Position numbers and translations under genes: made by a program. Positions 1-8,127 of a stretch of DNA of 64,000 bases are shown here, one piece after another; the first letter of the stretch is position 1; every line of letters starts with the position of its first letter. The notes below the pieces were generated by a model. The model searched no databases, was not told the DNA's origin, and saw only the letters and a list, made by a program, of their open reading frames with translations. The stretch lies in contig NZ_NOJY02000009.1 of assembly GCF_002250835.2 (NCBI RefSeq), positions 62,001-126,000 on the forward strand. The letters run 5' to 3'. The stretch is from Romboutsia weinsteinii (GTDB lineage Bacteria > Bacillota > Clostridia > Peptostreptococcales > Peptostreptococcaceae).

Positions 1-2504
1 GTGCAGCAATACTAGCTAAAGAAAGATTTATAGAAGGTCATAAAACTACCCTATCAAGCTTAGATGAAATAGATAATATTGAAATAAAAAGTACTATGGT
101 TAGATGTGGTAAATGCTCAAATAACTGTTTATTAACTGTAAATAGATTTGGAAATAATAAGAAATTCTTATCAGGAAATAGATGTGATGAGCCACTAGCA
201 ACTGCAAATAAAAATGATAATTTACCTAACTTATATCAATATAAATACGATAAATTATTTTCATACAAGCCACTTGAAGAAAGTAAAGCTAAAAGAGGAA
301 TAATTGGTATACCTAGAGTTTTAAATATGTATGAAAATTATCCATTCTGGTTTACTATGTTTACTGAACTTGGATTTAGGGTAGCACTGTCTAGCGAGTC
401 TTCAAAGAAGCTATATGAAAAAGGTGTAGAATCAATAGTATCAGAAACTGCATGTTATCCTGCAAAAATGGTACATGGTCATGTTGAAGATTTAATACAA
501 AGAGGAGTTAAAGATATTTTCTATCCTTGTATAATTCATGAAGTTCAAGAACAAGAAGATGCAGATAACTGCTTTAACTGTCCAGTAGTAACTTCTTATG
601 CAGAAGTTATTAAAAATAACATGGAAACGATAGAGGATAAAAATATTAACTTTATGAGCCCATTCTTACCTTTTAGAGATAAGAAGAAGCTTAAGAAAAG
701 ATTAGTAAAAGAGTTAGAAAAGTTTAATATATCAAAATCAGAAATAAGCAAAAGTATAGATAAAGCTTATGAAGAGCAAGAAGCATTTAAGGATGATATA
801 AGAAAAAAAGGTGCAGAGACTCTTAGATATATAAGTGATAATAATATTAAAGGAATCTTATTAGGTGGTAGGCCATACCACATAGATCCAGAAATAAACC
901 ATGGTATACCAAAGTTAATAAATAGTTTAGGTATGGCGGTGTTTACAGAAGATTCTCTTTCTTATCTAGGAAGTGTAGTAAGACCACTTAATGTAGTTGA
1001 CCAGTGGGCTTATCACTCAAGATTATATGCTTCGTCAAGCTATATTGCAAATAGAGATGATATAGAATTAGTACAGCTGACATCCTTTGGATGTGGACTT
1101 GATTCAATAACTGTAGACCAGGTACAAGAAATATTAGATAGCCACTCAAAAATATATACTAATATCAAAATAGATGAAGGTAGCAACTTAGGAGCAGCAA
1201 GAATAAGACTTAGATCTTTAAAAGCTGCCATAGATGAAAGAGAATTAAATAATGTAGTAAGAGAAAGAAAAGATATAGAATTACCAAAACCGTTTGTTAA
1301 TCCAGGTAAAAAAGGAACAATAATAGTTCCGGAATTTTCACCTGTTCATTTTGAAGTAATACATGCAATGCTTAGACAAAATGGATACAATGTAGTGCTT
1401 TTAAAAAATAGTGAGAATGTAATAGATGAAGGGTTAAAATACTTAAATAATGATATATGCTATCCAGCAGTAGTAGTTATAGGTCAGCTTATAGATGCAT
1501 TAAAATCTGGAGAGTACGATTTAAGTAATACTTCTATACTACTTGCTCAAACAGAAGGCCAGTGTAGATTTACAAATTATGTAAAGGTGCTTGAAAAAGG
1601 TCTTAAAGATGCAGGGCTTGATGAAGTACCGGTATTATCACTAAGTTTAGCAGGTATTAAAAAAGAAAATGCTTTAGAAGGATTAAACTTTGAAATACTA
1701 AAAAATGCAGTAATAGGTATGATTTATGGAGACTTATTAACAAAAGTTTTATATAGAGTACGTCCATATGAAAAGGTAAAAGGAAGTGCCAATGAACTTT
1801 ATGAAAAATGGTTAAAAATCTGCCAAGAATCATTTAAGGGTATGAATACAGATGTTTACAAAAAAGTAATTTATCATATGATTGAGGATTTCGAAAGCTT
1901 ACCAATAGTTGATATAGAAAAGCCTAAGGTTGGAATAGTTGGAGAGTCTTTAGTTAAGCTTAGCCCAATAGCTAACAATAATATTGTTGGTATGCTTGAA
2001 GATGAAGGTGTAGAAGTAGTGTCTAATGACTTATTATCTATGTTTTTAGCTCCTGCATATAATAATATTTACAACTATAAAAATATAGAAGGTACTTTAG
2101 CAGGAAGTGTTAAAGGAAAGATAACTATTAAGTTTATTGAAAAGTATCAAAAGATATACATTGATGCATTAAAAAATAGTAAGTTATTCTATACATCTGA
2201 AAGAATAGAAGATACGGCAAAAAATGCAAGTAAGGTAGTCTCATTAGGTAACCAATCTGGAGAAGGGTGGAAGTTAGCTGGAGAGATAATGGAACTTGTG
2301 CATTGGGATGTTAAAAACATAGTATGTATGCAGCCATTTGGATGTCTACCTGCCCATGCAAACACAAGAGGTGCTATAAAGGTACTTAAAAAACACTGTA
2401 ATGGGTTAAATATTGTACCAATAGAGTACGACCCAGGATCAAGTGAAGTTAACCAGGTAAATAGAATTAAGCTTATGCTTGCAAGTGCATTTAATAGAAT
2501 ATAA
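1..2504 (+). CDS. 2-hydroxyacyl-CoA dehydratase/activase-like protein, 5'-truncated by window edge
   Basis: The reading frame is open from base 3, so the gene starts upstream; over 800 residues are visible. The content fits the large fused proteins that combine a BadF/BcrA-type ATPase activator with DUF2229 and 2-hydroxyglutaryl-CoA dehydratase-like domains. The ATPase part would lie upstream. Visible are a cysteine-rich junction (CGKCSNNC), the segment SETACYPAKMVHGH, a second cysteine segment NDICYPAVVVIGQ, and a C-terminal CMQPFGCLPAH motif. These cysteines probably bind iron-sulfur clusters. The family often lacks a defined substrate, so an exact reaction cannot be assigned. The TAA stop is followed by a short hairpin terminator. 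Family assignment is confident; function is inferred. Confidence 0.8.
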   Translation, partial: AAILAKERFIEGHKTTLSSLDEIDNIEIKSTMVRCGKCSNNCLLTVNRFGNNKKFLSGNRCDEPLATANKNDNLPNLYQYKYDKLFSYKPLEESKAKRGIIGIPRVLNMYENYPFWFTMFTELGFRVALSSESSKKLYEKGVESIVSETACYPAKMVHGHVEDLIQRGVKDIFYPCIIHEVQEQEDADNCFNCPVVTSYAEVIKNNMETIEDKNINFMSPFLPFRDKKKLKKRLVKELEKFNISKSEISKSIDKAYEEQEAFKDDIRKKGAETLRYISDNNIKGILLGGRPYHIDPEINHGIPKLINSLGMAVFTEDSLSYLGSVVRPLNVVDQWAYHSRLYASSSYIANRDDIELVQLTSFGCGLDSITVDQVQEILDSHSKIYTNIKIDEGSNLGAARIRLRSLKAAIDERELNNVVRERKDIELPKPFVNPGKKGTIIVPEFSPVHFEVIHAMLRQNGYNVVLLKNSENVIDEGLKYLNNDICYPAVVVIGQLIDALKSGEYDLSNTSILLAQTEGQCRFTNYVKVLEKGLKDAGLDEVPVLSLSLAGIKKENALEGLNFEILKNAVIGMIYGDLLTKVLYRVRPYEKVKGSANELYEKWLKICQESFKGMNTDVYKKVIYHMIEDFESLPIVDIEKPKVGIVGESLVKLSPIANNNIVGMLEDEGVEVVSNDLLSMFLAPAYNNIYNYKNIEGTLAGSVKGKITIKFIEKYQKIYIDALKNSKLFYTSERIEDTAKNASKVVSLGNQSGEGWKLAGEIMELVHWDVKNIVCMQPFGCLPAHANTRGAIKVLKKHCNGLNIVPIEYDPGSSEVNQVNRIKLMLASAFNRI

Positions 2505-2507
2505 TAA

Positions 2508-2550
2508 AAATTCGCTTCGCTCATGTCGCCAACGACTTTGTCCGTTGCTC
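2508..2550. other. GC-richer anomalous intergenic segment
   Basis: Directly after the stop of the dehydratase-like gene lies about 43 bp of clearly higher GC than the surrounding AT-rich intergenic DNA. It contains CGCTTCGCTC and CCAACGACTTTGTCCG. It forms no obvious gene, tRNA or strong hairpin. It may be a dispersed repeat copy or a remnant, but that cannot be decided from one window. Confidence 0.3.
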
Positions 2551-2555
2551 AAAAT

Positions 2556-2582
2556 AGGGCAGTTTTGTACTGTCCTGTTTTA
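2556..2582 (+). terminator. Terminator of the dehydratase-like gene
   Basis: AGGGCAGT pairs with ACTGTCCT (one G-T pair) around a 5-base loop and is followed by GTTTT. It is placed to end transcription of the upstream gene. Confidence 0.55.
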
Positions 2583-2666
2583 TATATTAAAGGATTAGAT
2601 GGAGTCGGGATTTTCGATGCTAAGAAATATTGTTTAAAATTTAAAAATAAGGAAATAATTATAATA

Positions 2667-2714
2667 TCCTTGTTATATTTTATATAGTATGATACTATAA
2701 TAATATAGCAAGGA
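2667..2714. repeat. Long imperfect palindrome upstream of tRNA-fMet
   Basis: The outer arms TCCTTG and CAAGGA, then TATATT and AATATA, then ATAGTAT and ATACTAT form a nearly continuous 48-bp inverted repeat. It ends 8 bp before the tRNA. It is flanked by direct copies of AAGGAAATAAT (2650-2660 and 2711-2721, approximately). It includes a TATAAT that could be the tRNA promoter -10 box. Confidence 0.5.
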
Positions 2715-2722
2715 AATAATAT

Positions 2723-2798
<76 letters not shown>

Positions 2799-2813
2799 AT
2801 TATAAATATATGG

Positions 2814-2844
2814 CTCTTATATCTTAAGGTATAAGAGTTTTTTT
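2814..2844 (+). terminator. Terminator after tRNA-fMet
   Basis: CTCTTATATC pairs with GGTATAAGAG around TTAA and is followed by seven T residues. It ends the tRNA transcript. Confidence 0.85.
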
Positions 2845-2860
2845 AATTATGGAGGATAAA

Positions 2861-3517
2861 ATGACAACAAATAAAAAAATAGACACAGCACTAAGATATA
2901 ATAAGGCACAAAAGCTAAATAAAAACTTTATGTACCAAGATTTAAAAAGAAGTAACTGCTACAACAGTGATTTCTCAAATTCAAACTTTAACTTTACAAG
3001 TTTAAGAGGTGCTCAATTTAAGTCTTGTAACTTCTATGGATGTACATTTAAATCTGCAGAGCTTGTAGCTACAAATTTAAAAAAGACTAAGTTTGCAAAA
3101 GCTAAATTTGAAAATGCTGTGTTTGAAGCATGTAATCTAGAAGGTGCGGATTTTAGTGGTGCAACTTTTAAAAATACTATATTTTTAAACACAGATATAA
3201 GTAAGGCTTTAAACCTTAATATTAAAGAATCAGAAGTAAAGATATTTGATGAAATGCCCACTGTAGAAATGAGTGAAAGACTTGAAAACTCTATAAACTT
3301 GGCTATGAAAAATCAGTATGTAAAAAAATCAAGAACACTAGATACCAAAGATGGTGGAATTAATAATATAAGTGTAATTATACTTTTAGAAAATTTCAAA
3401 GAAAAGCAATTAATAGAAGGATTTACTCTTCTAAGTGAAAGAATGGATAAAGAGTTTTGTACATTAAGTTATATAATAAAGACTTTACAAGGATATAAAG
3501 CTCAAGGACTTTTATAA
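2861..3517 (+). CDS. Pentapeptide-repeat protein
   Basis: A 218-residue soluble protein. From about residue 30 to 110 it shows A(D/N)LXX-type pentapeptide repeats such as SDFSNSNFNFTSLRGAQF and CNLEGADFSGATF, which predict a right-handed quadrilateral beta-helix. The rest (about 115-218) is not repetitive and ends in a helix-rich tail. An upstream in-frame ATG at 2849 is rejected because the GGAGG ribosome site lies inside that extension, 6 bp before the ATG at 2861. Pentapeptide proteins include gyrase-protecting DNA mimics and many of unknown role; nothing here decides the function. The stop is 31 bp before ywbE, so co-transcription is possible. Confidence 0.8.
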   Translation: MTTNKKIDTALRYNKAQKLNKNFMYQDLKRSNCYNSDFSNSNFNFTSLRGAQFKSCNFYGCTFKSAELVATNLKKTKFAKAKFENAVFEACNLEGADFSGATFKNTIFLNTDISKALNLNIKESEVKIFDEMPTVEMSERLENSINLAMKNQYVKKSRTLDTKDGGINNISVIILLENFKEKQLIEGFTLLSERMDKEFCTLSYIIKTLQGYKAQGLL

Positions 3518-3548
3518 AAATATGTTATAAGATAAAGAGGAAATAACT

Positions 3549-3743
3549 ATGAACGGAAATAATAGAGATAATATAAAGATAGGAAGTAAAGTATCAGTGG
3601 TTCAAAAACAAGACCAAATAAGTGGTAACTTAACAGAGGGAATTGTGACTAGAATACTTACAAACTCTAAAAATCATCCACATGGAATAAAAGTTATGCT
3701 AGAAGGTGGTATAGTTGGAAGAGTTAAAGAAATTCTTGTATAA
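3549..3743 (+). CDS. ywbE: YwbE family protein
   Basis: A 64-residue protein matching the YwbE (DUF2196) family over its full length. It has an N-terminal region with IKIGSKVSVVQKQDQ, a central LTEGIVTRILT and the conserved NHPHGIKVMLEGG. The fold is a small beta-barrel-like module of unknown function. A GAGGAAATA ribosome site precedes the ATG. It sits between the pentapeptide gene and an HxlR regulator on the same strand, with gaps of about 30 bp, suggesting one transcript. Confidence 0.85.
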   Translation: MNGNNRDNIKIGSKVSVVQKQDQISGNLTEGIVTRILTNSKNHPHGIKVMLEGGIVGRVKEILV

Positions 3744-3769
3744 TAATAAGCTGTATAAGGAGGTATAAG

Positions 3770-4102
3770 ATGTATACTATAGAGGATATAATATACGATT
3801 GTCCAGTTGAGGCGCTTTCAAATATATTAGGAAAAAAATGGGTGGCAGCAATAGTATGGCAGCTACAAGATACTAAAATAAGATTTGGAGAACTTCAAAG
3901 AGCTTTAGATGGATGTAGCAAAAAAATGCTTACTCAACAACTTGATATGCTAATAGAAAATGATATTATTATAAATGATAAAAAGAGTATTAATAATACT
4001 GTAGAGTCAGTTTATTATCTAAGTGAATCTGGTATTTTACTTCTTCCTATAATGGAAAAGATGATAACTTGGAGTAATAAGAATCTGGTATGTGACAAAT
4101 AA
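3770..4102 (+). CDS. HxlR-family transcriptional regulator
   Basis: A 110-residue winged-helix regulator. The family signature is visible: an N-terminal cysteine (DCPVEALSNILGKKW, Cys10), then the winged helix with IRFGELQRALDGCSKKMLTQQL and the wing before VESVYYLSESG. HxlR proteins often sense thiol-reactive or aldehyde stress through the N-terminal cysteine, and a redoxin remnant and thioredoxin gene follow. A redox-sensing role is therefore plausible but inferred. A GGAGG site precedes the ATG. A hairpin terminator follows the gene. Confidence 0.88.
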   Translation: MYTIEDIIYDCPVEALSNILGKKWVAAIVWQLQDTKIRFGELQRALDGCSKKMLTQQLDMLIENDIIINDKKSINNTVESVYYLSESGILLLPIMEKMITWSNKNLVCDK

Positions 4103-4152
4103 ATATTAAAATATTAGGTGGTTACAAAAAAGTACCTAATTGAGAATAGGGT

Positions 4153-4203
4153 CCTTCCTTGTTATAGTTTGAATATAAATAAAACAAGGAAGGCTTTATT
4201 ATT
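4153..4203 (+). terminator. Terminator after the HxlR gene
   Basis: CCTTCCTTGTT pairs perfectly with AACAAGGAAGG (11 bp) around a 19-base loop, followed by a T-rich tract. It separates the regulator from the decayed redoxin and trxA. Confidence 0.7.
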
Positions 4204-4489
4204 ATGAAGAAAAAGTTTAGAAAATTCATCTAGTGAGATAAGAAGTAAAAAATATTTATTAACACAGGCTCTAAGCCATATATACTTAATATAGAAGTGA
4301 TAGGTAGTACTGCATACAAATGAAACTTTAATGCATATTATGTTTGATAATGATGGGGAGTTTGTGTATCAATACGGTATAGGTGCATTCCCAACTACGT
4401 TTATAATTAATAAAGAAGGGTATATAACTAAGTATATACCAGGAGCAATGGATAAGCAGACTATGAAAACGCTTATAGAAAATGAATAA
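4204..4489 (+). pseudogene. Decayed TlpA/ResA-like redoxin
   Basis: ATG at 4204 opens MKKKFRKFI then stops at 4231, as if a signal or lipoprotein leader had been interrupted. Further on, 4331-4489 encodes a 52-residue thioredoxin-fold C-terminus containing FDNDGEFVYQYGIGAFPTT and INKEGYITKYIPGAMDK, typical of TlpA/ResA proteins: the cis-Pro loop (FPTTF) and the final helix. The middle part with the CXXC active site is missing and the frames between are interrupted. It is therefore a gene remnant. It ends 25 bp before trxA. Confidence 0.65.
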
Positions 4490-4514
4490 ATTAAAATACA
4501 GAGGAGAATATATT

Positions 4515-4832
4515 ATGTCAAGAATAATAAGCACAGAAGAATTTGTTAGTGAAGTAGAAAATGGAAAGGGAGCTGTAGTAGTAGATTTCTTTGCTACTTG
4601 GTGTGGTCCTTGTAAAATGTTAGCGCCAGTTTATGATGCTTTAGGTGAAAGTATGGAAGGTAAAGCGAAATTCTTAAAGGTTGATATAGATCAAAGTTTA
4701 GAGTTGGCACAAAAATTTGAAGTTGCTACAGTGCCTACTGTAATAGTTTTTAAGGATGGAAAAGAGTTAGATAAATTAATTGGATTCTTCCCTAAGCAAA
4801 AGTTAGAAGAGATGGTAAATGCTCATATATAA
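4515..4832 (+). CDS. trxA: Thioredoxin
   Basis: A 105-residue classical thioredoxin that reduces protein disulfides in the cytoplasm. The active site WCGPC is at residues 29-33 and the cis-proline is Pro74 in ATVPTVIVF. The start at 4515 is chosen because GAGGAGA lies 8 bp upstream; an in-frame ATG at 4482 overlaps the upstream remnant and has no ribosome site. No thioredoxin reductase gene lies nearby. The upstream redoxin remnant suggests the gene was once part of a redox pair. Confidence 0.95.
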   Translation: MSRIISTEEFVSEVENGKGAVVVDFFATWCGPCKMLAPVYDALGESMEGKAKFLKVDIDQSLELAQKFEVATVPTVIVFKDGKELDKLIGFFPKQKLEEMVNAHI

Positions 4833-5239
4833 TTTATTGATGCAAAGAATAATTTAGCACTTTCAGATTAAGTATTGGTTAAAGCTATAAAGGTTTCTAA
4901 TGAAAATAGATTCTCTATTCATGTACATTCAGTTATTAGAAAAATAGGATATGGATGAAGAAATATGCCTTTTAAATAAAGATCACTATTTAAAACTCCC
5001 CCTTAACTCATAAAATGAGGAAGGGGGAGTTTTTTTATGTACAATTCTCTAAGTGTTAAAAAACTCTCACAATGTTGTCTAAGAAACTTACTTATTAATT
5101 GTTTGTTAATATTTCAAAAAATAATAACTTGTGGCTTAAGATAAAAGAATTTATTTATTGAGAAAGAGAGATTAATTGGCTACTATTAAATAAGGGGGAG
5201 AGTATAAATTAATACTATTATATTGTTAAGGGGGAGAAG
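4833..5239. other. Non-coding gap between trxA and MFS gene
   Basis: This gap holds no intact gene. Bases 4878-4958 read as VKAIKVSNENRFSIHVHSVI before stops, which weakly resembles the metal-binding strand of amidohydrolases and may be a gene remnant. A strong terminator lies at 4992-5036. The final part (about 5100-5239) is AT-rich and probably contains the promoter of the MFS gene, followed by a GGGGGAG ribosome site. Confidence 0.4.
4992..5036 (+). terminator. Strong terminator downstream of trxA
   Basis: AAAACTCCCCCTT pairs with AAGGGGGAGTTTT (13 bp) around a 16-base loop, then continues in a T run. Confidence 0.9.
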
Positions 5240-6496
5240 ATGAGTTTAAGAAATTTATTAATGCCATATAAGGGTTTACCAAGAGAAATATACATTTTGT
5301 TTATAGGAAAAATTGTTAACTGTATCGGGGCATTTGTACATCCATTAATGGCTTTGATTTTAACACAAAGAATAGGTATGTCTGCTAGTGAAGCAGGTCA
5401 ATATGTTACTATGGTTGCCGTATGTCAGGCACCTTGTATTATGTTTGGGGGTAAGCTTGCTGACACTATCGGTCGTAGAAAGGTTATTATAACGTTTCAA
5501 ATATTAGGGGCAATAACATTATTTATTTGTGGATTAATAGAGCCATCAATTCTAACAGCTAAGATAATGATTCTATCATCTTGTCTATACTCATTATCAA
5601 CTCCAGCATATGATGCACTAAATGCTGATCTTACTAATCATAGCAATAGAAAATCATCATATTCCCTTTTATATATGGGAGTAAATATAGGGTTTGCGAT
5701 AGGTCCGTTATTAGGAGGGTTCTTATTTAAAAATTACTTATCATTAATCTTCATTGGAGATGCTATTACTACCTTAATATCATTAGCTTTATTTATTATT
5801 TTTGTAAAAGAGAAGAAAGGGAATATAGAAGAAGAAAATACTATTGAAGAGAAGAACAATTTAGAAGAAAAAATAGAGGGTTCCACATTAAAAGTATTGC
5901 TTTCAAGACCTATATTAATACTTTTCCCAATTATTTTGCTATTATATCAATTTTCGTATAGCCAATGGGGATTTGCTGTGCCTATACAATTAGGTGATTT
6001 ATTTGGACCAGATGGTGCAAAAACTTATGGAATACTGGGAAGTATGAATGGGTTAATAGTAATAATATCTACACCAATACTTACCACACTCACTAAAAAG
6101 CATAATATATTAAATGTAATGTCAGTAGGTGGTCTATTATATGGAATTTGCTTCTTCCTGATAGGAGCAAAGAGTATAATACCTATATTTTTTTTGGGTG
6201 TATTTTTACTAACTATAGGAGAAGTACTAATTGCAATCAACAGTTCAACATTTATAGCAAATAATACTCCTGCATCTCATAGAGGAAGAATAAGCTCTTT
6301 AATACCACTAATATCTGGAACTGGGTATGCTGTAGGTCCTATGATAATGGGAGGGATAATAGATGTACAAGGTATTTTTACTGGATGGATGGTAGTAAGT
6401 ATGACATCTATTATTGGATCAATATTAATGTACAATTTAAAAAGATTTGATGCATCTAGTAAGTCTGTTGTTTTCAATAGAAATAATAAAAATTAG
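5240..6496 (+). CDS. MFS transporter, multidrug-efflux type
   Basis: A 418-residue integral membrane protein with about 12 hydrophobic segments in two halves, separated by a charged cytoplasmic loop rich in Glu and Lys (about 190-215). The signature after helix 2, GGKLADTIGRRK, is the family's conserved G-x-L-aD-x-x-GrkR loop. It resembles the drug/H+ antiporter subgroup; the substrate cannot be told. A GGGGGAG ribosome site lies 5 bp before the ATG. It stands alone, between a strong terminator and the BFD gene. Confidence 0.85.
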   Translation: MSLRNLLMPYKGLPREIYILFIGKIVNCIGAFVHPLMALILTQRIGMSASEAGQYVTMVAVCQAPCIMFGGKLADTIGRRKVIITFQILGAITLFICGLIEPSILTAKIMILSSCLYSLSTPAYDALNADLTNHSNRKSSYSLLYMGVNIGFAIGPLLGGFLFKNYLSLIFIGDAITTLISLALFIIFVKEKKGNIEEENTIEEKNNLEEKIEGSTLKVLLSRPILILFPIILLLYQFSYSQWGFAVPIQLGDLFGPDGAKTYGILGSMNGLIVIISTPILTTLTKKHNILNVMSVGGLLYGICFFLIGAKSIIPIFFLGVFLLTIGEVLIAINSSTFIANNTPASHRGRISSLIPLISGTGYAVGPMIMGGIIDVQGIFTGWMVVSMTSIIGSILMYNLKRFDASSKSVVFNRNNKN

Positions 6497-6565
6497 ATAA
6501 AAATAGTGAAAAAAACTAAAAATAATGGTAGAATATATAAAAAATGATAAATATTGGAGGACAAC

Positions 6566-6886
6566 ATGGCTGGAAATAGAATAATATGTCACTGTAAAAA
6601 TGTAGATTATATAGCAATAAGAAAGGCAATGATAGCTGGTGCTCGTACTTTAGACGAAGTTAAAGAAATGACAGGTGCAGCGACTGGATGTGGAAGATGT
6701 GCTGATGAAATAGAAAAAATATTAGCATCAGTATGTGGATGTTTCAACGTTTCTCTTGAAGATGTTGTAAATGCTGTTAATGATGGCGCAGATACAGTTG
6801 AAAAGGTTTCAGAAGTTACTAAAGCTGGAGCAGCTTGCGGAAGATGTAAGGCTCTAGTTCAAAATGTTATAGATATAAAGAGATAA
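6566..6886 (+). CDS. Two-module BFD-like [2Fe-2S] protein
   Basis: A 106-residue protein made of two bacterioferritin-associated-ferredoxin (BFD/Fer2_BFD) modules. Module 1 has Cys8, Cys10, Cys42 and Cys45 (CHC...CGRC). Module 2 has Cys57, Cys59, Cys91 and Cys94 (CGC...CGRC). Each set could bind one [2Fe-2S] cluster. The start at 6566 follows GGAGG by 6 bp; a TTG at 6554 would bury the ribosome site. A partner oxidoreductase is not adjacent. A paralogue with a cysteine-less first module lies at 28356-28655 on the other strand. Confidence 0.88.
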   Translation: MAGNRIICHCKNVDYIAIRKAMIAGARTLDEVKEMTGAATGCGRCADEIEKILASVCGCFNVSLEDVVNAVNDGADTVEKVSEVTKAGAACGRCKALVQNVIDIKR

Positions 6887-6888
6887 TA

Positions 6889-6928
6889 AAAAACTACTAA
6901 GGTACATAGTACTTTAGTAGTTTTTTAT
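6889..6928. terminator. Bidirectional terminator
   Basis: CTACTAAGGTAC pairs with GTACTTTAGTAG around ATA, extended by A and T runs on both sides. It serves the BFD gene on plus and the small gene at 6983-7213 on minus. Confidence 0.88.
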
Positions 6929-6982
6929 TATCTTAGCATAAATAATTATTGAGTAGCTAATTTAAATTATTTATTACTTATA

Positions 6983-7213
6983 TTAATGAATATTGTTTTT
7001 TTGATGTTCATCTTGTGCGGATTTTTGTGGATTATGAAGATTATTCTTTTTAACTACACTTTTTGTACTGTATTTTGCCTCATCTTGAGATGCAATTTTT
7101 GCATTAACTTCTGTATTATTTGCACCGCTATATCCCATTTCTTGAGCAATTTCCAATTTGTTATTTTTGTAATCTTCCATTTTTCTAGTTGATTGTCTTT
7201 TTCTATGAGTCAT
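6983..7213 (-). CDS. Small hydrophilic protein, possibly spore-associated
   Basis: A 76-residue, highly charged, Asn/Gln/Lys-rich protein. It contains KLEIAQEMGYSG, which resembles the region around the germination-protease site of alpha/beta small acid-soluble spore proteins, followed by EVNAKIASQDEAKYS. The remaining DNA-contact motifs of true alpha/beta SASPs are not evident, so a SASP function is only a suggestion. An AAGGATG ribosome site lies 7-8 bp upstream of the ATG. A competing 68-residue plus-strand frame has no ribosome site and is Cys/Phe/Ile-rich, so it is not accepted. Confidence 0.6.
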   Translation of the reverse strand: MTHRKRQSTRKMEDYKNNKLEIAQEMGYSGANNTEVNAKIASQDEAKYSTKSVVKKNNLHNPQKSAQDEHQKNNIH

Positions 7214-7346
7214 GTGGCCACATCCTTTTTATTTATTTCTTTAATTTTATTATTTCATATTTTAATTTTAAAATTCTTATAATAAATAAAAGCTATCTAG
7301 TTAAAATTTGCCTTTAGAATAGATATAAAATAAATTTCTAGTTTGT

Positions 7347-7958
7347 TTACGATTCTAGAAAATTTAAAAAGTTTTCTAGAATTTTAGCTGTGATACCCCA
7401 AATTATATAATCTTTATAGCTATAGAAAAACACTGGATAATTACCAGAACCAAATTTGTAATTATTTTTATTAGGAATAATGTCATATGGAAAATCATTA
7501 TTAGGAATAATTTTTATTTGATTATCATAGATTGTAGCTTTATTTTCTAATAAATGCTTTATAGGAACTAAAAAAATATGATCAACTTCATCTTCATTTA
7601 TAGATAACTGCTTTAAATCATGTATAATTCCAAGATATGGATGAATAATTAAGTCCATTGGAGTAACAAGTAAATCTAGTGGAGATATTATCTCAACATT
7701 GCTTTTATCTGTACCAAGTTCCTCACAAGTTTCTCTAATAGCAGCGTTTAAAGGAGTTTCACCAGGATCTATTTTGCCACCTGGAAAAGCAATCTCATTT
7801 GGCTGTGTATTTAGATTTTTTGATCTAACTTCAAATAATATATGGTGTACTCCATCTTGTTTTACTATAGGTATTAAAACCGAAGCTTTTTTCATTTTTT
7901 GAGCGCCATTTATATAAGGTTTGTAATCTTTAAATTTATTTTTTATATTGTCTACCAT
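7347..7958 (-). CDS. Nudix hydrolase, CoA pyrophosphatase-like
   Basis: A 203-residue Nudix hydrolase. The complete Nudix box GX5EX7REUXEEXG is at residues 61-82 (GKIDPGE...RETCEELG), providing the Mg2+-binding glutamates. The preceding segment EVRSKNLNTQPNEIAFPGGK resembles the extra motif of the CoA diphosphatase subfamily, which cleaves CoA and acyl-CoA to phosphopantetheine and 3',5'-ADP. That substrate is inferred. GGAGGAAAT lies just upstream of the ATG on the minus strand. It is monocistronic, and no clear terminator is seen. Confidence 0.85.
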   Translation of the reverse strand: MVDNIKNKFKDYKPYINGAQKMKKASVLIPIVKQDGVHHILFEVRSKNLNTQPNEIAFPGGKIDPGETPLNAAIRETCEELGTDKSNVEIISPLDLLVTPMDLIIHPYLGIIHDLKQLSINEDEVDHIFLVPIKHLLENKATIYDNQIKIIPNNDFPYDIIPNKNNYKFGSGNYPVFFYSYKDYIIWGITAKILENFLNFLES

Positions 7959-8127
7959 ATTTCCTCCTATTGTTATTATACTGAAGTATTAGTATTTTAT
8001 TATTATATACTATAATATAAATTTTAACTAATTCTTGAATTTTGAATAAATAAAATTCAAGAATTATTCTGGAAAAGAAATTTGTATAAATATATAATAT
8101 ACATATAGTAAAAATATGGGAGGAAGT

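Noticed and set aside
4878-4958. Amidohydrolase-like fragment (FSIHVHSVI)
   Set aside because: The match is about a dozen residues and interrupted; not enough for a pseudogene call.
6986-7192. Plus-strand ORF opposite the small minus-strand gene
   Set aside because: No ribosome site, hydrophobic low-complexity product, and it is antisense to a better supported gene.
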